DNA from: Trametopsis cervina | Lineage: Eukaryota; Basidiomycota; Agaricomycetes; Polyporales; Irpicaceae | Reading direction: 5' to 3' | Length of the DNA stretch: 64,000 nucleotides | Assembly: GCA_022385755.1 (NCBI GenBank) | Contig: MU278354.1 | Coordinates: 1,194,805-1,258,804 of the forward strand | Shown: positions 45,579-57,496 of the stretch, piece by piece | Position numbering within the stretch: the first letter of the stretch is position 1 | How the letters are laid out: every line of letters starts with the position of its first letter | The notes under the pieces: model-generated | What the model saw: the letters and a program-made list of their open reading frames with translations, nothing else | The model's database searches: none | Told to the model about the DNA's origin: nothing | Program-made: the position numbers and the translations under genes

Positions 45579-46757
45579 CTAGTTTGGATCCAGCTTCTCA
45601 CCCCGTGCAAGGACACGGACAATCTTACTTGGCTGAGACACAGCCTCCATCATAGCCATAACCGCAGGTGGGCGTTCGACCATGGGTTTAGACTGCTGCG
45701 CGTGACGCCTGCCACCGTGTTCATCGTCGGATGACCGACGTCCATGCTCACCCGAACGTCGCTGCAAGCCATTATCCTGATCCCTTGGCACTGCCGGCGA
45801 TGAAGACCCATGCGCGGAGGCGGGTGGCAGCTCGAGAACAGTGATTCCCGCCGCGTGCGCCCAAGGTAAAATGAGTTGGCCTGCTGAACGAGGTTCGAAC
45901 CTGTTTGGTTGAGGAGCGGGTAAAGGCACAGGAGAGGCGGCTAACTTATTTGAAAATGAAGTCGAGGAGGGATGAGATGTTTCCGCAGCCTCAGGGGTGG
46001 AAGGGCAGACGGCCAGAACGACTTTATGTCCAATGTCACGAACGGGCTGTTGCGGGGGGTGGGCGATTTCCCAACGAGCGCAGCAAAGAGTGCGGCGAAC
46101 CCATTCAGGAGATGGAACAGAGGGTGCTCCGCCGAACGGGATCTCGTCCCAGAGGACGAATGCGTCGTCACGCTGGACACGAATACGCGGGTTGGTACCA
46201 ACTTGTGCTTCTAGCATTCTTGAGGCAGCGCGAGCACGTTGTGCGAGGGGTGTAGTGCCTTTCTTAAGTAAGTCAAGAGTATTCAAAGCTGTAGGGGGCG
46301 ACCTGAGTAGGGTGAGATGTGTGCGTAGAACGATAAGCGTACCTTCGAGGGGTATGACAATCATCTCCTGCCTACCATCTCTACACCATTTCTTGAGGTG
46401 TGTGATGGCATGTATGAGCACGCTGGCATCGACGACCACGACATCCGCGTCTTTGGTGTCTGGATCCTCTCTCCACCCGCGAGCGTAATCGCCGCTGACC
46501 ACCCGCTTGGACTGGGCCTTACCCCTCCCTCCTCCACGACCGCCTCCCGTTCTCTTCTGGGAATGCATCCCTTCCCTCGAAGTTTCGGTCTCCAGCCCGG
46601 CCCTACGTCCATCTCTCCAGCCTCCTCCGCGCGCAGCTGGACCTGAGCTCATCTTCTGCTCCAGCTGCTCGACTTGATGATTCAGAAACGCTGCACCGAG
46701 TGCCTTTGACATAGCCAGCTTGTTGGCAGTCATTGTCGGGCCCCTTGTATCAGACAT
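45579..46757 (-). CDS. PIN-domain protein (probable RNA-binding nuclease-like)
   Basis: Two exons (46757-46343, 46288-45579) with an intron of 54 bp give 374 residues. The N-terminus (MSDTRGPTMTANKLAMSKALGAAFLNHQVEQLEQKM) is followed by an Arg/Gly-rich stretch (RTGGGRGGGRGKAQ). A PIN-like core at about residues 120-220 follows: DADVVVVDASVLIHAI, then across the intron IPLEALNTLDLLKKG and ARAASRMLEAQVG, then RDDAF. The early Asp of DAS is the expected metal-binding residue. PIN domains are often single-strand RNA nucleases, and the RGG stretch supports RNA contact, but the substrate is not known. The C-terminal third is low-complexity. The start was chosen at 46757 because an upstream open frame (to 46826) has no clear coding quality. 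Confidence 0.8.
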   Translation of the reverse strand: MSDTRGPTMTANKLAMSKALGAAFLNHQVEQLEQKMSSGPAARGGGWRDGRRAGLETETSREGMHSQKRTGGGRGGGRGKAQSKRVVSGDYARGWREDPDTKDADVVVVDASVLIHAITHLKKWCRDGRQEMIVIPLEGTLIVLRTHLTLLRSPPTALNTLDLLKKGTTPLAQRARAASRMLEAQVGTNPRIRVQRDDAFVLWDEIPFGGAPSVPSPEWVRRTLCCARWEIAHPPQQPVRDIGHKVVLAVCPSTPEAAETSHPSSTSFSNKLAASPVPLPAPQPNRFEPRSAGQLILPWAHAAGITVLELPPASAHGSSSPAVPRDQDNGLQRRSGEHGRRSSDDEHGGRRHAQQSKPMVERPPAVMAMMEAVSQPSKIVRVLARGEKLDPN

Positions 46758-46985
46758 TGTGGTTGTTTGAGAGACAGGCAGAGAATGATGGTTGTGGAAC
46801 AAGATGGTTGTGGTAAGAGCGCCCAAAGTTCGTGTCTGAATCTCGCGGCGCTAGCCATTGCGTCTTTACCTTCACCTCCGCGTTCCTCGTTCACCACCCT
46901 TCCGTTCTTTTCTTCCTAATTCGTCGTTCGCCAAGGCGCAGCAGTCTTTATTCACTGTCCCCAACGCCCTGGCAGATGCTTCATA
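46758..46985. promoter_or_regulatory. Divergent promoter between the PIN and SH3-TBC genes
   Basis: 228 bp separate the two start codons on opposite strands, so both genes must share this upstream region. It contains a C/T-rich tract on the plus strand (TTCCGTTCTTTTCTTCC, about 46905-46920). No TATA box was recognised. Confidence 0.5.
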
Positions 46986-49900
46986 ATGGATGCGAATGAG
47001 CTTGGACGCTGGACTCGGTTTGCAGCAAAAGGAGGGGTCGGAAGGTGTGTTGCAGTGCAGGACTGCGTGGCAGAGGAAGACGAGGACTTGATGTTTCTTA
47101 AAGTGAGCTTGAGGCCTACTATCTATATTTGAGTTTAGTCTGACTGCGCGCAGGATGATGAGATTGTCGTGCTCATGCAGCTCCCAAGTCAAGATGATCT
47201 TTACCTCGTGGGTTTCCAGCCGATCCTTGTCCTCTGCCGTCTAACGTTGCACAGGGCTACTGCGAAGGTGTTGTTGGACGTTTTCACGGCTCGTCCGTAC
47301 GTTTTCTCGGTCGACTTAAGAAGCCAGTTATGACCAAACGTTCTTCTCGCTCCTTGTCTCGCTCCTCGTCTCGACCCTCTTCCTCACAAGGTTCCGCGCC
47401 ACCCCTAAGTCGTGATTCGCAATCTGCTCTAGCTCATCGAGACTTGCCTCAGGCGCCTTCTCGAATGTCTCACAGCCACTCTGCAGCTGCTGTACTGGTC
47501 ACCGACACTTCGTCTGGAATCACGAGCTCCGTATTGCCTGATGCAGGCTCTCCTCCTCTCGCCTCTCCTCAGCTTTTACATGACGACGCAACGCACATAC
47601 GATCAGTCAGCCACTCTTCCACATCGACCGGTCTCGAGTCAACACCTCGCACGCCAGCCGACTTCCAACATGATGGCCATCCTCGTGACCTTGTCACTAT
47701 AGTGCCTAGCATTCGACAAGTCGAATCACCTGTGCAAATCAGTAGCTATGTAACCGAAAGTGGTCTTGAGCCAATGAAGGTTTCAGGGGATGCAGAGGAT
47801 CACTCTCCGCTTTACGCTGACGACCCACCGGACGAGGATCCTTCATATATCGACTCTGAGCCCAGCACCCGGATATCTGTCGCCATATCTGAGGGAGAAC
47901 AGGGAATAGGCCTGTCACTTTTGCAGGATTTCGTAAACGGCAACGTCGAGGACGATGCCTCTATTCATAGCTTGGCGCAAAGCGTCTCTACCCTAGACGA
48001 GCATACCACTGCCTTGCCCATCTTGAATCCTTCGTCGTCCACCGTAGAACGCCGACTGTCGAGCTCTCCTAGATCATCAATGTACTCGCAGGCATCTCGG
48101 CAATCTCAGTCGATGTCAGACATACCTCGCGATGGCCCGTCATCCATAGGTGCCCCCTCTATCAGAGATGCCCCCTCTCGCACGTCCACCCATCCTTCAG
48201 GGGTGGACTCCGACTACGGCGGTGACGAATGGGATGGAGCATCGGATATCTACGATAATTATCGATACTCCCGTGCATCCATGGCATCGAAAGTGTCAAG
48301 ATTCTCAAAAGGCTCTATGCATACGGTGGCGTCTGGCCTTGGGCTAACGGAAGCGCCGCCACTTCCTTTCGACAGCCGTCGACCCAGTGTCGATAGTGTC
48401 AAGTTCGGTATGGGAGCTGCTCGAGACAGATTAGGTTCAGCTACGACTGCTTCTTCATCTGTTGAAGATGTAAGGAAGACAGCCGTATCGCCGGCTGATT
48501 GTACCTCTCCAGTAGGCGATCCACCATCCGCGCGTCGCATCCCGCCGCCCCTGGATCTTGCCTCCTCAAATCACTCAAAGAGCGCCTCTCAGGGAACACA
48601 AAGTTCGCAGACAAGCTCATCACCATTACTGCACTCTGCGTTCCACTCGCCGACCAGTCTCAATTCTCCTTCGTTCGTATCCCCCATGTCGACTCCGTCA
48701 ACGGCACCTTTGTTCTCGAATACTCTTGGTGGTGCCGCATCAGCTTTGAGACAGAGGCTGGAGAAGGTGAGAGAACCAGCTGGTCTCGCTGGGACCTCGT
48801 TGGCCCTTCCTGCGTCAGATTCGCGTGGAAAGACTCGGCTATCTACGCAGCCTATAGTGGTCGATGATGACGGACAAGATGTGACCGTTGAGACTATACA
48901 TTCCACGGAAGAAGAAACCTCGTCAGTAGCCTCCCCGATGTCTGCACTATTCTCATCTGCAGAAGAGAAGAAACGATTAATTGAGACTACATATATCGTC
49001 GTTAATCAAGCCCCTCCGCCTCCTTACAGTCCTATGTCGCCTACAGCTGGCTCATCTGCGATGGCACCCCAGGATTCACCTCCATCTCAGGACGTAGAAG
49101 AGGAAGGCCCGTCGTCTGAAAACACCCGTCGCAGCGATTTTGTACGTCGCAGCATATTCCTTCCTCACCCACACGCGCCAAAACCGGCTGAAGTACCCAA
49201 TGGACCCATGTACGGCCGAATGCCTATTGCAACCTCGCATGCTACGTTTTCCGCAGGTCCGCCACCAGGGTCTCTCATACATACTCTTCAGATGGTGAAT
49301 GCAGCACGCCACGATCCTTTCCGCCCCCGGTTGGCTACATTTTATGGTAAATTCGATCGGGAGTTAGCCAGTTCTGTTGGCCCAGTACCGATTGCTTTCT
49401 CCTTGGAGCCTCAAAGTAATGTCCCGGCAAACCGACCGAAGCTGGTACATACAGAGCCCTCCATCAAAGAGTCTGTAGTTCCAGAGCAACAGCAAGGAGG
49501 GACTTCCTCTACAAACCCAATTCCGAGGCCGAACTTCTTCCCGCAAGCACCGTCGGTGCGTCCGCGTTCAAGATCATTTTCCGAGTGGGACTCTTCTAAC
49601 AACTCCGGTGGATCCGAGCAACAAAGGTTTGACATCGTTTATTCGTATTGTCTTGCGACTGATGGTTTTACGTTGTACAGCTCAGAATCTGCTGCACAGC
49701 CATCGGCGGTCGGTCGATCGAAGTCGAACCCATCTATAGCGGCGCGCCTGGCCCATAAGCCTTCACCACTGTCCATGAATGTTGTGGCCTCGGGTACTGT
49801 ACAATCCACAAGCCTCATGCCCCTACCCCCAATTTCTGGGCCTACGCAGGTGATCACTCCAACGTCTCCGCCCCAGTCGCCAAGAAGTGGGGTACCTACA

Positions 49901-51714
49901 ACCACAAACACTTTCTCGTCGATAATGCCCGACCCTGAACGGATACAATCGCCTACATCTCCCATCGTTACCTCTGTGTCCCCTCCTACATCTCCCATAT
50001 CCCCGCTGAAAACACATCCTGGTCGCAATGTACTGCGTCACAGTCGTTCGTCCACCTTCTCCTCACGGCAATCCGCTGCTCGAGATCAGTCACCGTCTCG
50101 TGCGTCCATGCAGGGCCGACAGTCGGCAGAAACGGAGACATCGCATAAGAACGATGGAGAACGCACCACTTCGCCCACGACGTATACGACGTCTCTCCGA
50201 TCTAAGTTATCGCTGCCCACGCTTAAGATAAGAGGTGGGGAACGCGCGGCTCCGGTCGACGATCGCAGCCCTACACTGAGTGTCACACCCATCGAGCCCG
50301 CTCCTGACCAGCCGACTGTCCATGTGAAAGATACCGACTTCACATTAGTGAACCCCACTGTTCAGCAGCTGACTATCATTGATGAGGATCCGTCAACTTC
50401 ACCACTTCCCAGTCCTGCTCGGTTCGACACTTCTCCCTCGGTCCGAACATCCAGCCCAACATTCTCAATAGCATCTGGCCCCAGTCTTCGTGCGATACGC
50501 GACTTGCCTCAGAAGCAGCCCACATTAGTTCCAACGAAGCGCGCAGATTCGCAAGATGTCGAAGCGCACCGACAGCGGGAGCTACGGTGGATCACGGCTA
50601 TGGCATCCATCCCAGCATCTCAAGCTCGAAAGAGCAAGAAGATCCGAAAGCTGTTGTATGAAGGTGTTCCTGCGTCTGTGCGGTACATAGTGTGGGCACA
50701 CGTCGCGGACAGCAAGTCAAAGAGAATTGATAGTGTTTACACCAAATTAATGATGAGGGATCGGGTTCCGGCGTCCGCCAATATCGAACGGGATGTAAGA
50801 AGGGTCTTCGCTGAAGAGTCGCAACTATTGGACGGCTCCTTGATGAATGTCTTGCAGGCGTATCTATCTATGGTTCCGGATATCCAGTATAGCAGAGGTA
50901 CGATTCTTCAGCGTTATCAGCCAGTCGGATGTACGGACTAAACGTATGATGGCAGGCTTAACCGTCATAGCAGGTCGCTTGCTCTTGCAGTCCCCAGAGG
51001 AAGACGCATTCTGGACATTCGTGTCTATGATGGACTCCCATTTACGGCCGTACTTTTCTCCGGGGCATTCTCAACTGGAGGTTGACGCCACGCTATTCAG
51101 TAAAGCGATGGAAACGAACGACCCAAGCCTGGCAAAGAAGATCTTTGTCGACGCAGACATACCGGCTAGCAGTCTATGCCGCCCCTGGCAAGTTTTCCCT
51201 TCTTTGGCATGTGCGAACTTGTATTCACAATCTGTGAAGGTTCATGGCTCTATTTCTAGAGGCTCTTCCCTTCGAGCATTCCCAGCGGGTGTGGGACATC
51301 TTTTTGTACGAAGGTAAGTATTTGGGGGAATTCTAAGACTCGGTTCTAACGTTACGTTGTCTAGGTATAACCTTCATGTTCCGAGTGGGTTTGGCTATCG
51401 TACAATGCTGCAAGCAAGCTATCTTGCACACGCCGGATCGTGAAACCATCCTGAATATGCTCTTACATCCGCCTTCGCAAATGCTCCCAGCATCTCCGGA
51501 CGGGTTTATAGAAATAGCTTCCACTCTCAAATTCAAGGATGATGACCTTCGGAAGCAAAGAAATAAGCTCGATGCCCAGAACAAACGACATACGCAATCA
51601 CGCGGTAGTTCAGCTTTGGCACCAACTGCCCCGTTCATGAAAGCCCCACGACCATCTATTTCATCCATATCGCTACCTCGTACCAACTCCCGGGCGGACA
51701 ATCACGACGCATAA
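46986..51714 (+). CDS. SH3-TBC domain protein, probable Rab GTPase-activating protein
   Basis: Six exons by my reading (46986-47102, 47154-47207, 47255-50897, 50956-51187, 51240-51313, 51365-51714) give 1489 residues. An SH3 domain at about residues 20-75 is built from the first three exons (CVAVQDCVAEEDEDLMFLKD, EIVVLMQLP, GYCEGVVGRFHGSSVRF). A Ser/Pro-rich disordered region of nearly 1,100 residues follows. A C-terminal TBC domain has KLLYEGVPASVRYIVW, the arginine-finger motif NIERDVRR (I-x-x-D-x-x-R), YSRGLTVIAGRLL and FWTFVSMMDSHLRPYF, then CRPWFMALFLEALPFEHSQRVWDIFLYEG. TBC domains speed GTP hydrolysis by Rab GTPases in membrane traffic. The usual glutamine of the YxQG motif is Arg here. 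The intron at 51188-51239 starts with GC. A further 54 bp intron at about 49627-49680 is possible. Confidence 0.88.
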
Positions 51715-52235
51715 TGATAGTTTCTGACTTTCCATCTTCCTTCACTTTCGCTTCCAGAATCGGCCATTTATTGAATTGTCTCGCACTCCTTGATTTGCTG
51801 CACCCACCGGTTGCGGGCACGGACGCATGTCAACTGTTGTCGTTGTTGTTCTAAGCTAAGCTGTTAATTTATATAGAGTATGAGTTGCATGTAATATCAC
51901 CGAGTTGTTTAGATACCGGACTGTCTCAGCTCGCAATCCCATGTGAACCGTTCAAGGAAATAGTCTACCCTCAGTGTCCATCGCGCCCAATCATCGTATT
52001 CCTTTGAGCGTCGCGGCCTGTAGGGAGCATTGAACAGAAGTGCGTGTCATCAAGTGTTTAATGTTGTCTACCGTACCGAGTTTCATAATACAGATGAGAG
52101 TAAGAGAACTGTGAAAAAGCGACAGTTGTATCCAAGGTGGGGCTAGATATTACATGCTATGAGCCTTGTACTCAAAGCACTCATTTGACAAGATCTCCCT
52201 AGTTCCACTTCTCACAACTTGACCGTACCAAGTGC
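51715..52235. other. Intergenic region
   Basis: About 0.5 kb between two convergent genes, probably holding both 3' UTRs. No gene-like frame is seen. Confidence 0.5.
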
Positions 52236-52985
52236 TCATCGGCGAGCAAGACGAGCTAGACAGGCAAGACGTTCAAGACGTTGTCGTCTCCGAACCGCAA
52301 GCTCCTTTGGCTGCAGCCACCAAAACGCGCGTTGGTCAAGATACCACTGCGGCTCCTCCACTTGGCCAAGAATCCGCTTCACATGCTGAATGTCATCTTC
52401 CATTGCCGCTCTCTCGTTTGGCGACGCCGAAGACCACTTCCACGAGTCTATAATGGACACCACCCATATATCCGGCTCATACGGTCCAGGCCATGCAAGG
52501 ACGCAGCGAATCCTTTTGGTCTTCTTACATCCAAACTCCGTCTCCCAGTCCAAACTGCGGTTGTGGTCGACCCATTCTATAAGATTCACAAGCGCTGACC
52601 GGGGATCTTTGGCAAAGCTAGCTTGAACTTCCGCTCGGTCAAGATGGGGGAAGAAGTTGAACCAATACTGGAGAGCATCTGCTCTGCTGACTCTGTAGCC
52701 TAGATGTAGCAGTGGCGGGTAGTTCGGGGCTGTCTTTTGCGTGTTGAAAACATCGGGCAGTGGACCGGATATAGGCTGTATGTCATCGAGAATAGGAATT
52801 TGAATGTCCTAAGGTCGAAGATAAGTAGAGACTGTCGAACGAAACGAGCACGAGCCGCGCACAACGAACTGTTTGTCAGGGAGGCAGCAGAGTTGCTTCA
52901 GAGCTGGTTGGAGTTGGTCGAAAGCGGCCTTGATACTAGGATCGTCGAAATGAAGATCTGGGGACTGCAGAGTTGCGCTAGACAT
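52236..52985 (-). CDS. Hypothetical protein, intact paralogue of the 26 kb pseudogene
   Basis: Minus-strand gene from ATG 52985 (MSSATLQSPDLHFDDPSIK) to a stop at 52238-52236. Exon 1 reads to LPDKQFV. An intron of about 55 bp (GTGCGC...CTTAG) leads to DIQIPILDDIQPISGPLPDVFNT. A continuous exon then follows with LHLGYRVSRADALQYWFNFF, WETEFGCKKTKRIRCVLAW, EDDIQHVKRILGQ and a basic Arg/Leu-rich tail. The product is about 230 residues, with no signal peptide or membrane helix. I do not recognise the family. The copy at 25640-26300 has stops and a frameshift where this one is open, so this is likely the functional member. Confidence 0.65.
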
Positions 52986-53238
52986 CTTGTATGAGGCGAC
53001 AATGAGGGCTGTGAGGAAGACGGTAGAGAGGTCTATGTGAGTGTTCGTGGCGATTTTACGCAAGGGTGCAATATTGATGCTTGAGACTTCAAACGATGGA
53101 TATGACACGTGACACACATGTAACGATGAAATCACTAAATACGGCTACAGTATCTCAAGGGTCCGGAACGAACTAACAGCATCTTCAAAGCAGCGGCCAT
53201 GAATCCGCCCTGCACACCCCGCTAGCTGCCTCCCTATT

Positions 53239-56212
53239 TCACGACCCAGTCGCAGTCACAGTCGCAGTCGCGGTCGCGATGAAGCTCTCCCACGCCGCAA
53301 TCGTCGCAGCAGGGTACACGTACGTCGACTGCGTCGCGCCCTTGCCGACGTACACCTCGGACTGCCCGGGCAACGCGGGCGCCGCGAGCGTCGCGTTCTC
53401 CCCGCCCACGACAGTAACAGTCCCGTCGCGCGCCGTGCGCACCAGCCCGGTGGTGTTGGACCCGAGGATGAACTCGCGTAGGAGGACGAGGCCCTGGAGG
53501 ATGTGTTGGTTAGTTATTTGGAGAAAGGGGAGAAAGGATGGGAGAAAGGGGAGAAAGGATGTGAGAGAGGGAGGAAGGAAGGGAGGAGACGTACGCGATC
53601 GGGCTGCTGTTGTGGCACGAGGTGGCCGGCGCCGTTGACGAGGACGTATGTCCAGTTGCGTTCCTGGTGGACAATGCCCGCGAATTTTCCCGCGTCGTCG
53701 TACCACGGTGTCGAGGGAACGCGCGAGAAGCCCTGGATACCGCCGAAGGTCGTGTTCTGCGTTTGATGCGCGTCAGTCAGTCAGTGCGAGCGCTGTTGAA
53801 GAGAGGGAGGATAGAGGCTGACCTGGATGGCAACTAAGGATTACGGGTGAGTGATAGGTTGATTGTGAGTAATGGAGTGGAGGAACGGGTGGGGAGACGT
53901 ACTCAGGGATGAGATGTGCGAGACGAGTGAGTCGTCGTTGCCGGAGTAGATAACGACGCTGACGTCGCGGTGCGTCGCGTTGGTAGCCAACTCATCGAGG
54001 AATGCTTGGGGCCTAGTAGATGTAAGTATATATATCTGACATACAACGAGGAAAATAGCTTACTCGACGCCTGTGGGACAACGTTTAGTCTGTCAGTGGG
54101 CGAACGCAACAGGGATATGGTAGCACTCACTGGGATCCTGGCCGTCCGGTCCACCTGCGACACCGAACATCAGTCCACCGCTATCTCCAGCCAGTAACAC
54201 AAAGACGCACCGAAGATGTAGTTGATGCTCTCCTCCCAGTCCTTGCTCGTCGGCGCGTGGATAGCAGTCCGTGTGCGCTTGTCTATGCAAAGGCAATCTT
54301 GAGCATGAGCACATACTCTCAGAGCAAAACACTCGGCGCACCGTTCAAGAACACGCTCCCGTCCTGAGGCGCCTCGGGATCGAGCGCGTCTGGGACGTCG
54401 TACACCTACCAAAACACGACGTCAGTCAGTCATATCACCAAATCAGCCGGCCTCGAAAACGCGTCTTACATCAAATCCGTTGAAATCGTTGCCCTCTGCA
54501 CGCACACACACCGCTTATCAGCGTCCGCGAGAAAAAATGGACAAAATGGATGGACTCACTCCACGGGATACTAAAGTTGAGCGCGTAGTCGATCACCTCG
54601 TCGTACAGGTCACATCCATACCACGGGTCGATCGTCCCATTCGCGCGGCCCGTCAGATCACGCTTCCACGCCTCGCGCCTCTGCAGACGTTCGCCATCAC
54701 GCGCGGACACCTCGCCGCCACGCTTCTCGAAGAGTCCGGCGTCGAGCGACTGCTTAATGACGCTCGCTTTGAGCGGCCGCTGTTTCGTGCGCTGCCGGGA
54801 GAGTGCGGCGAAGGAGGGCTCGACGGTGAAGTTGAGCGAGGGGAAATGCCCGTGTTGGGGGTAGGTCAGATTCAGGTCGTACCCGCACAGGTGCGTTCTG
54901 AACGCGAGTTGTGCTCAGTGATACTGGATGGGATAGGGGAGAAGGGGAGAACGTACTGTGTCTTGAAGTACTCAAACACCTCTGTATCGTACCCGATCAG
55001 TTGGGGGTACGTCTCGATGACCGTCAGCTATTCCTTTACTGTTAGCATCCGTTCGAGAGCGAATGGAGGAGGTGGGCATTTACCGTGGGCAGGATCTCGA
55101 ACTCGTACCCGCTCCCGAGCGTGCCGTCGCCGATAGCGATTTTGGCAAGTTTGACGGGCGGGTCGCGGAGGCCAAAGTACGTCTTTGTAATGTATGGCTG
55201 TATACACGCGTGTTAGCACGATGAAAATAAGATGATGACAATACATGCTGGTGCTCACGATGTACGTTCCCGCATAGCTCTCGCCTGTGAGATAGAACGG
55301 GCGCGTCTTAAGACTCGGGAACACCTTGACCAAGTTCGCCAGGAAGCCAAACTACGTCAGGAGACCAGCATATCAGCCGTGCGCATTCCGGAGAGGATTA
55401 AGAACAAGAGAGACGGACAAAGTCGCGGCCCATCTGATCCTCATCTGGGACTGAGCACGGGGTGTCAGCACGGGACTCACGACCAGTTGGTGATGTTTTA
55501 CAGAACGAACGTACCAAATCCACCCTTGTCTACGGTTCCAAAGCCGACGCCGACGGGCTGGTCAACCCATATGTAATCCGCCTGTGTGTTCCAGCTGTAG
55601 TTGTTCTTGAAGAGCGAATAGTCGGCTGCAACATGCAGCGGGCCGTTCTACCGCGCGCGTGACGTCAATAACCAGCGGTTTGCATCTCTTCACTAAACAG
55701 CGACGTTACCTCGAACAGCAACCCGAGCAGACTGGACGACCCTGGCCTGCAGAACCCCGTGCACATCAGAACGCATTGCGTGCAAGCATGTTCGGGAACA
55801 CGACGCACCCGCCATTCAGCCATATCCCCCACGGCTCATGCTCGCGCTCGCCCGCCTTGGCCGTGAGCGACCCGTGCTCCTTCTCCCATCCCCAGAAGAA
55901 GAGCGTGTTGTTCGAGTTGTGCGGTGTGCCAGGACGGTCGACGGGGATGTTGCCCGCCCAGTTCCGTCCGAGCGGCCAGGAAACGTTCGGGAGTGGCTCC
56001 GTCACTTGGAAATCTGTCGTCGGTGCATCTCAGTATCAGCGACGCGTTCAACTCTGCGGTCGACGAGTAGGAGACGTACAGTTTTGCCAGACGGGGCTGA
56101 AGGCGCCCTTGGGCTCGCCAGGGTAGCTGTGCGGGAAACTGCCCGTCTTTTGGGCACGCACCGCGACGAGCGCGAGGGCGACGGATAGTATAGACGTGAG
56201 CCGCAGCGTCAT
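53239..56212 (-). CDS. Secreted serine carboxypeptidase (S10), copy 1
   Basis: Intron-rich minus-strand gene from ATG 56212. A signal peptide (LTSILSVALALVAVRA) is followed by QKTGSFPHSYPGEPKGAFSP. Exons carry WPLGRNWAGNIPVD, NNTLFFWGWEKEHG, GIWLNGGPGSSSL (oxyanion region), DQPVGVGFG, the nucleophile motif GESYAGTYI, a CGYDLNLTYP exon, the substrate-pocket exon with YGCDLYDEVIDYALNF, the acid motif IYSGNDDSLV and the histidine motif VNGAGHLVP. The Ser-Asp-His triad is thus complete. S10 enzymes remove C-terminal residues at acid pH, here probably outside the cell or in the wall. The protein ends ATATVTATGS with a TGA at 53241-53239 and has no hydrophobic tail, unlike copy 2. Introns are about 50-70 bp; the one before the last exon carries a 21 bp tandem repeat. 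Confidence 0.92.
53520..53561. repeat. 21 bp tandem repeat, two perfect copies, in an intron
   Basis: The unit GGAGAAAGGGGAGAAAGGAT plus G occurs at 53520-53540 and again at 53541-53561, followed by partly similar purine-rich sequence. On the coding strand it is a long pyrimidine tract ahead of the 3' splice site of the last exon of the copy 1 carboxypeptidase. Confidence 0.9.
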
Positions 56213-57496
56213 CGTAGGTATGAGTATACGAACAACGACAAGAGATTCAGAGGCTCGAGTGCACAGGACTCGGACGCGTCCCAGGTATTTATACCCCCAG
56301 CTCGTTACGCAAACGTATCCCTACCCTTACGCCAAACCACCCTTACGCAAACACATCTGATCTTTGCACCCTCACGCGCATGGTGTGCACACGGAGCAGT
56401 GGGGCGCGTATCTGCAGAAGCCGCACAACAACCCCCGTAGGCCTTCTTCCATTTGATGAGCACCATACAGTACATACACACTCCAGCGGCCGGATGACGC
56501 TGGCCCGCGACGCACTTATCCAGGGCCCGGTGTCGCACCGCTGCGTCAACAATGGCGACGCATTGCGAACGGCTGCTTCTTGCGGTGCGGCAGAGGACGG
56601 TGCGATAGAGTGCTATAGTGTGCTATAAGTGTGCTATACTTATCGTGCCCAGGTCTGTGCTCATATCCATGCGGAGGGCCCGGTCTTCTCGGACGAGCGG
56701 CCATGCACGGTTTGTCGACGGAATAACCAACACCGCTGTTGCAAAGAGGCCATGGACATCCTCCTTTCTAGTCTGTAGTCGCTCAGCAGGTCTGCGCGTA
56801 CGTAAAGTGGTGTTTCCTACTTTCTGTCGCGCATTGCGAAAAGCGGCCACAACACACCGTCTGAGCTGCGAATACAACAAGGACTGTTTCCAGCCGTCGC
56901 GGTACCCTTGATGACTGAACGCGACATCAAGCAGTGCTGCCCCATACGGACTCTGATCCGTCACATGCGGGGCGTTTCATGGCCAGGATCGCACCGTACA
57001 GTGCAATCTAGAGTGGGGCTTGCAAGTCCAATATGTCAATGCGTCCTTTGAACATCCCAAAACATGCCCGCGCAGTTTGTCATCCACAACTATCCGACCA
57101 AATGCAGTAGTATATACGTACGTTTCGTTGACAGGAGTCACGGCTACTCAGGCGAGCGATGGAAGCTGACAGCTGCGGGTCGGACAGGCAGTCAGCTGTG
57201 CATGGGCATCTCAGTTACATCACTTGCGAGCATCTGAGCAGCGCAGTTGCATGTCTACCGCCGTAGAGCTCCGCAGGGACGCAAGTATGTGCAGTGTAAT
57301 GTACCCGATGCCTTCTACTGTGTATAGAAGGATAAAAGAATCATATACGTATACCCTGTTCACGTACGTGACACCACGTCAGTTATTTGGAAAACCAAAA
57401 TGTGTTGCAGCGACGTCAAGAGGGTGCTTGATCAATCACGACGCGATCACATGATCGATTATCTGGGCGCGTCCATACTCCATGCGGAGTCCATTT
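56213..57496. other. Intergenic region between the carboxypeptidase genes
   Basis: About 1.3 kb, containing the promoter of copy 1 and the 3' end region of copy 2. Tandem-like CCCTTACGCCAAACCACCCTTACGC lies near 56330. No gene-like frame is recognised. Confidence 0.4.

Noticed and set aside
45905..46488. Plus-strand frames of 116 and 163 codons
   Set aside because: They are antisense to the PIN-domain gene, whose frame and intron are well supported.
49639..50358. Minus-strand frames of up to 129 codons within the TBC gene
   Set aside because: They are shadows of the long Ser/Pro-rich exon.
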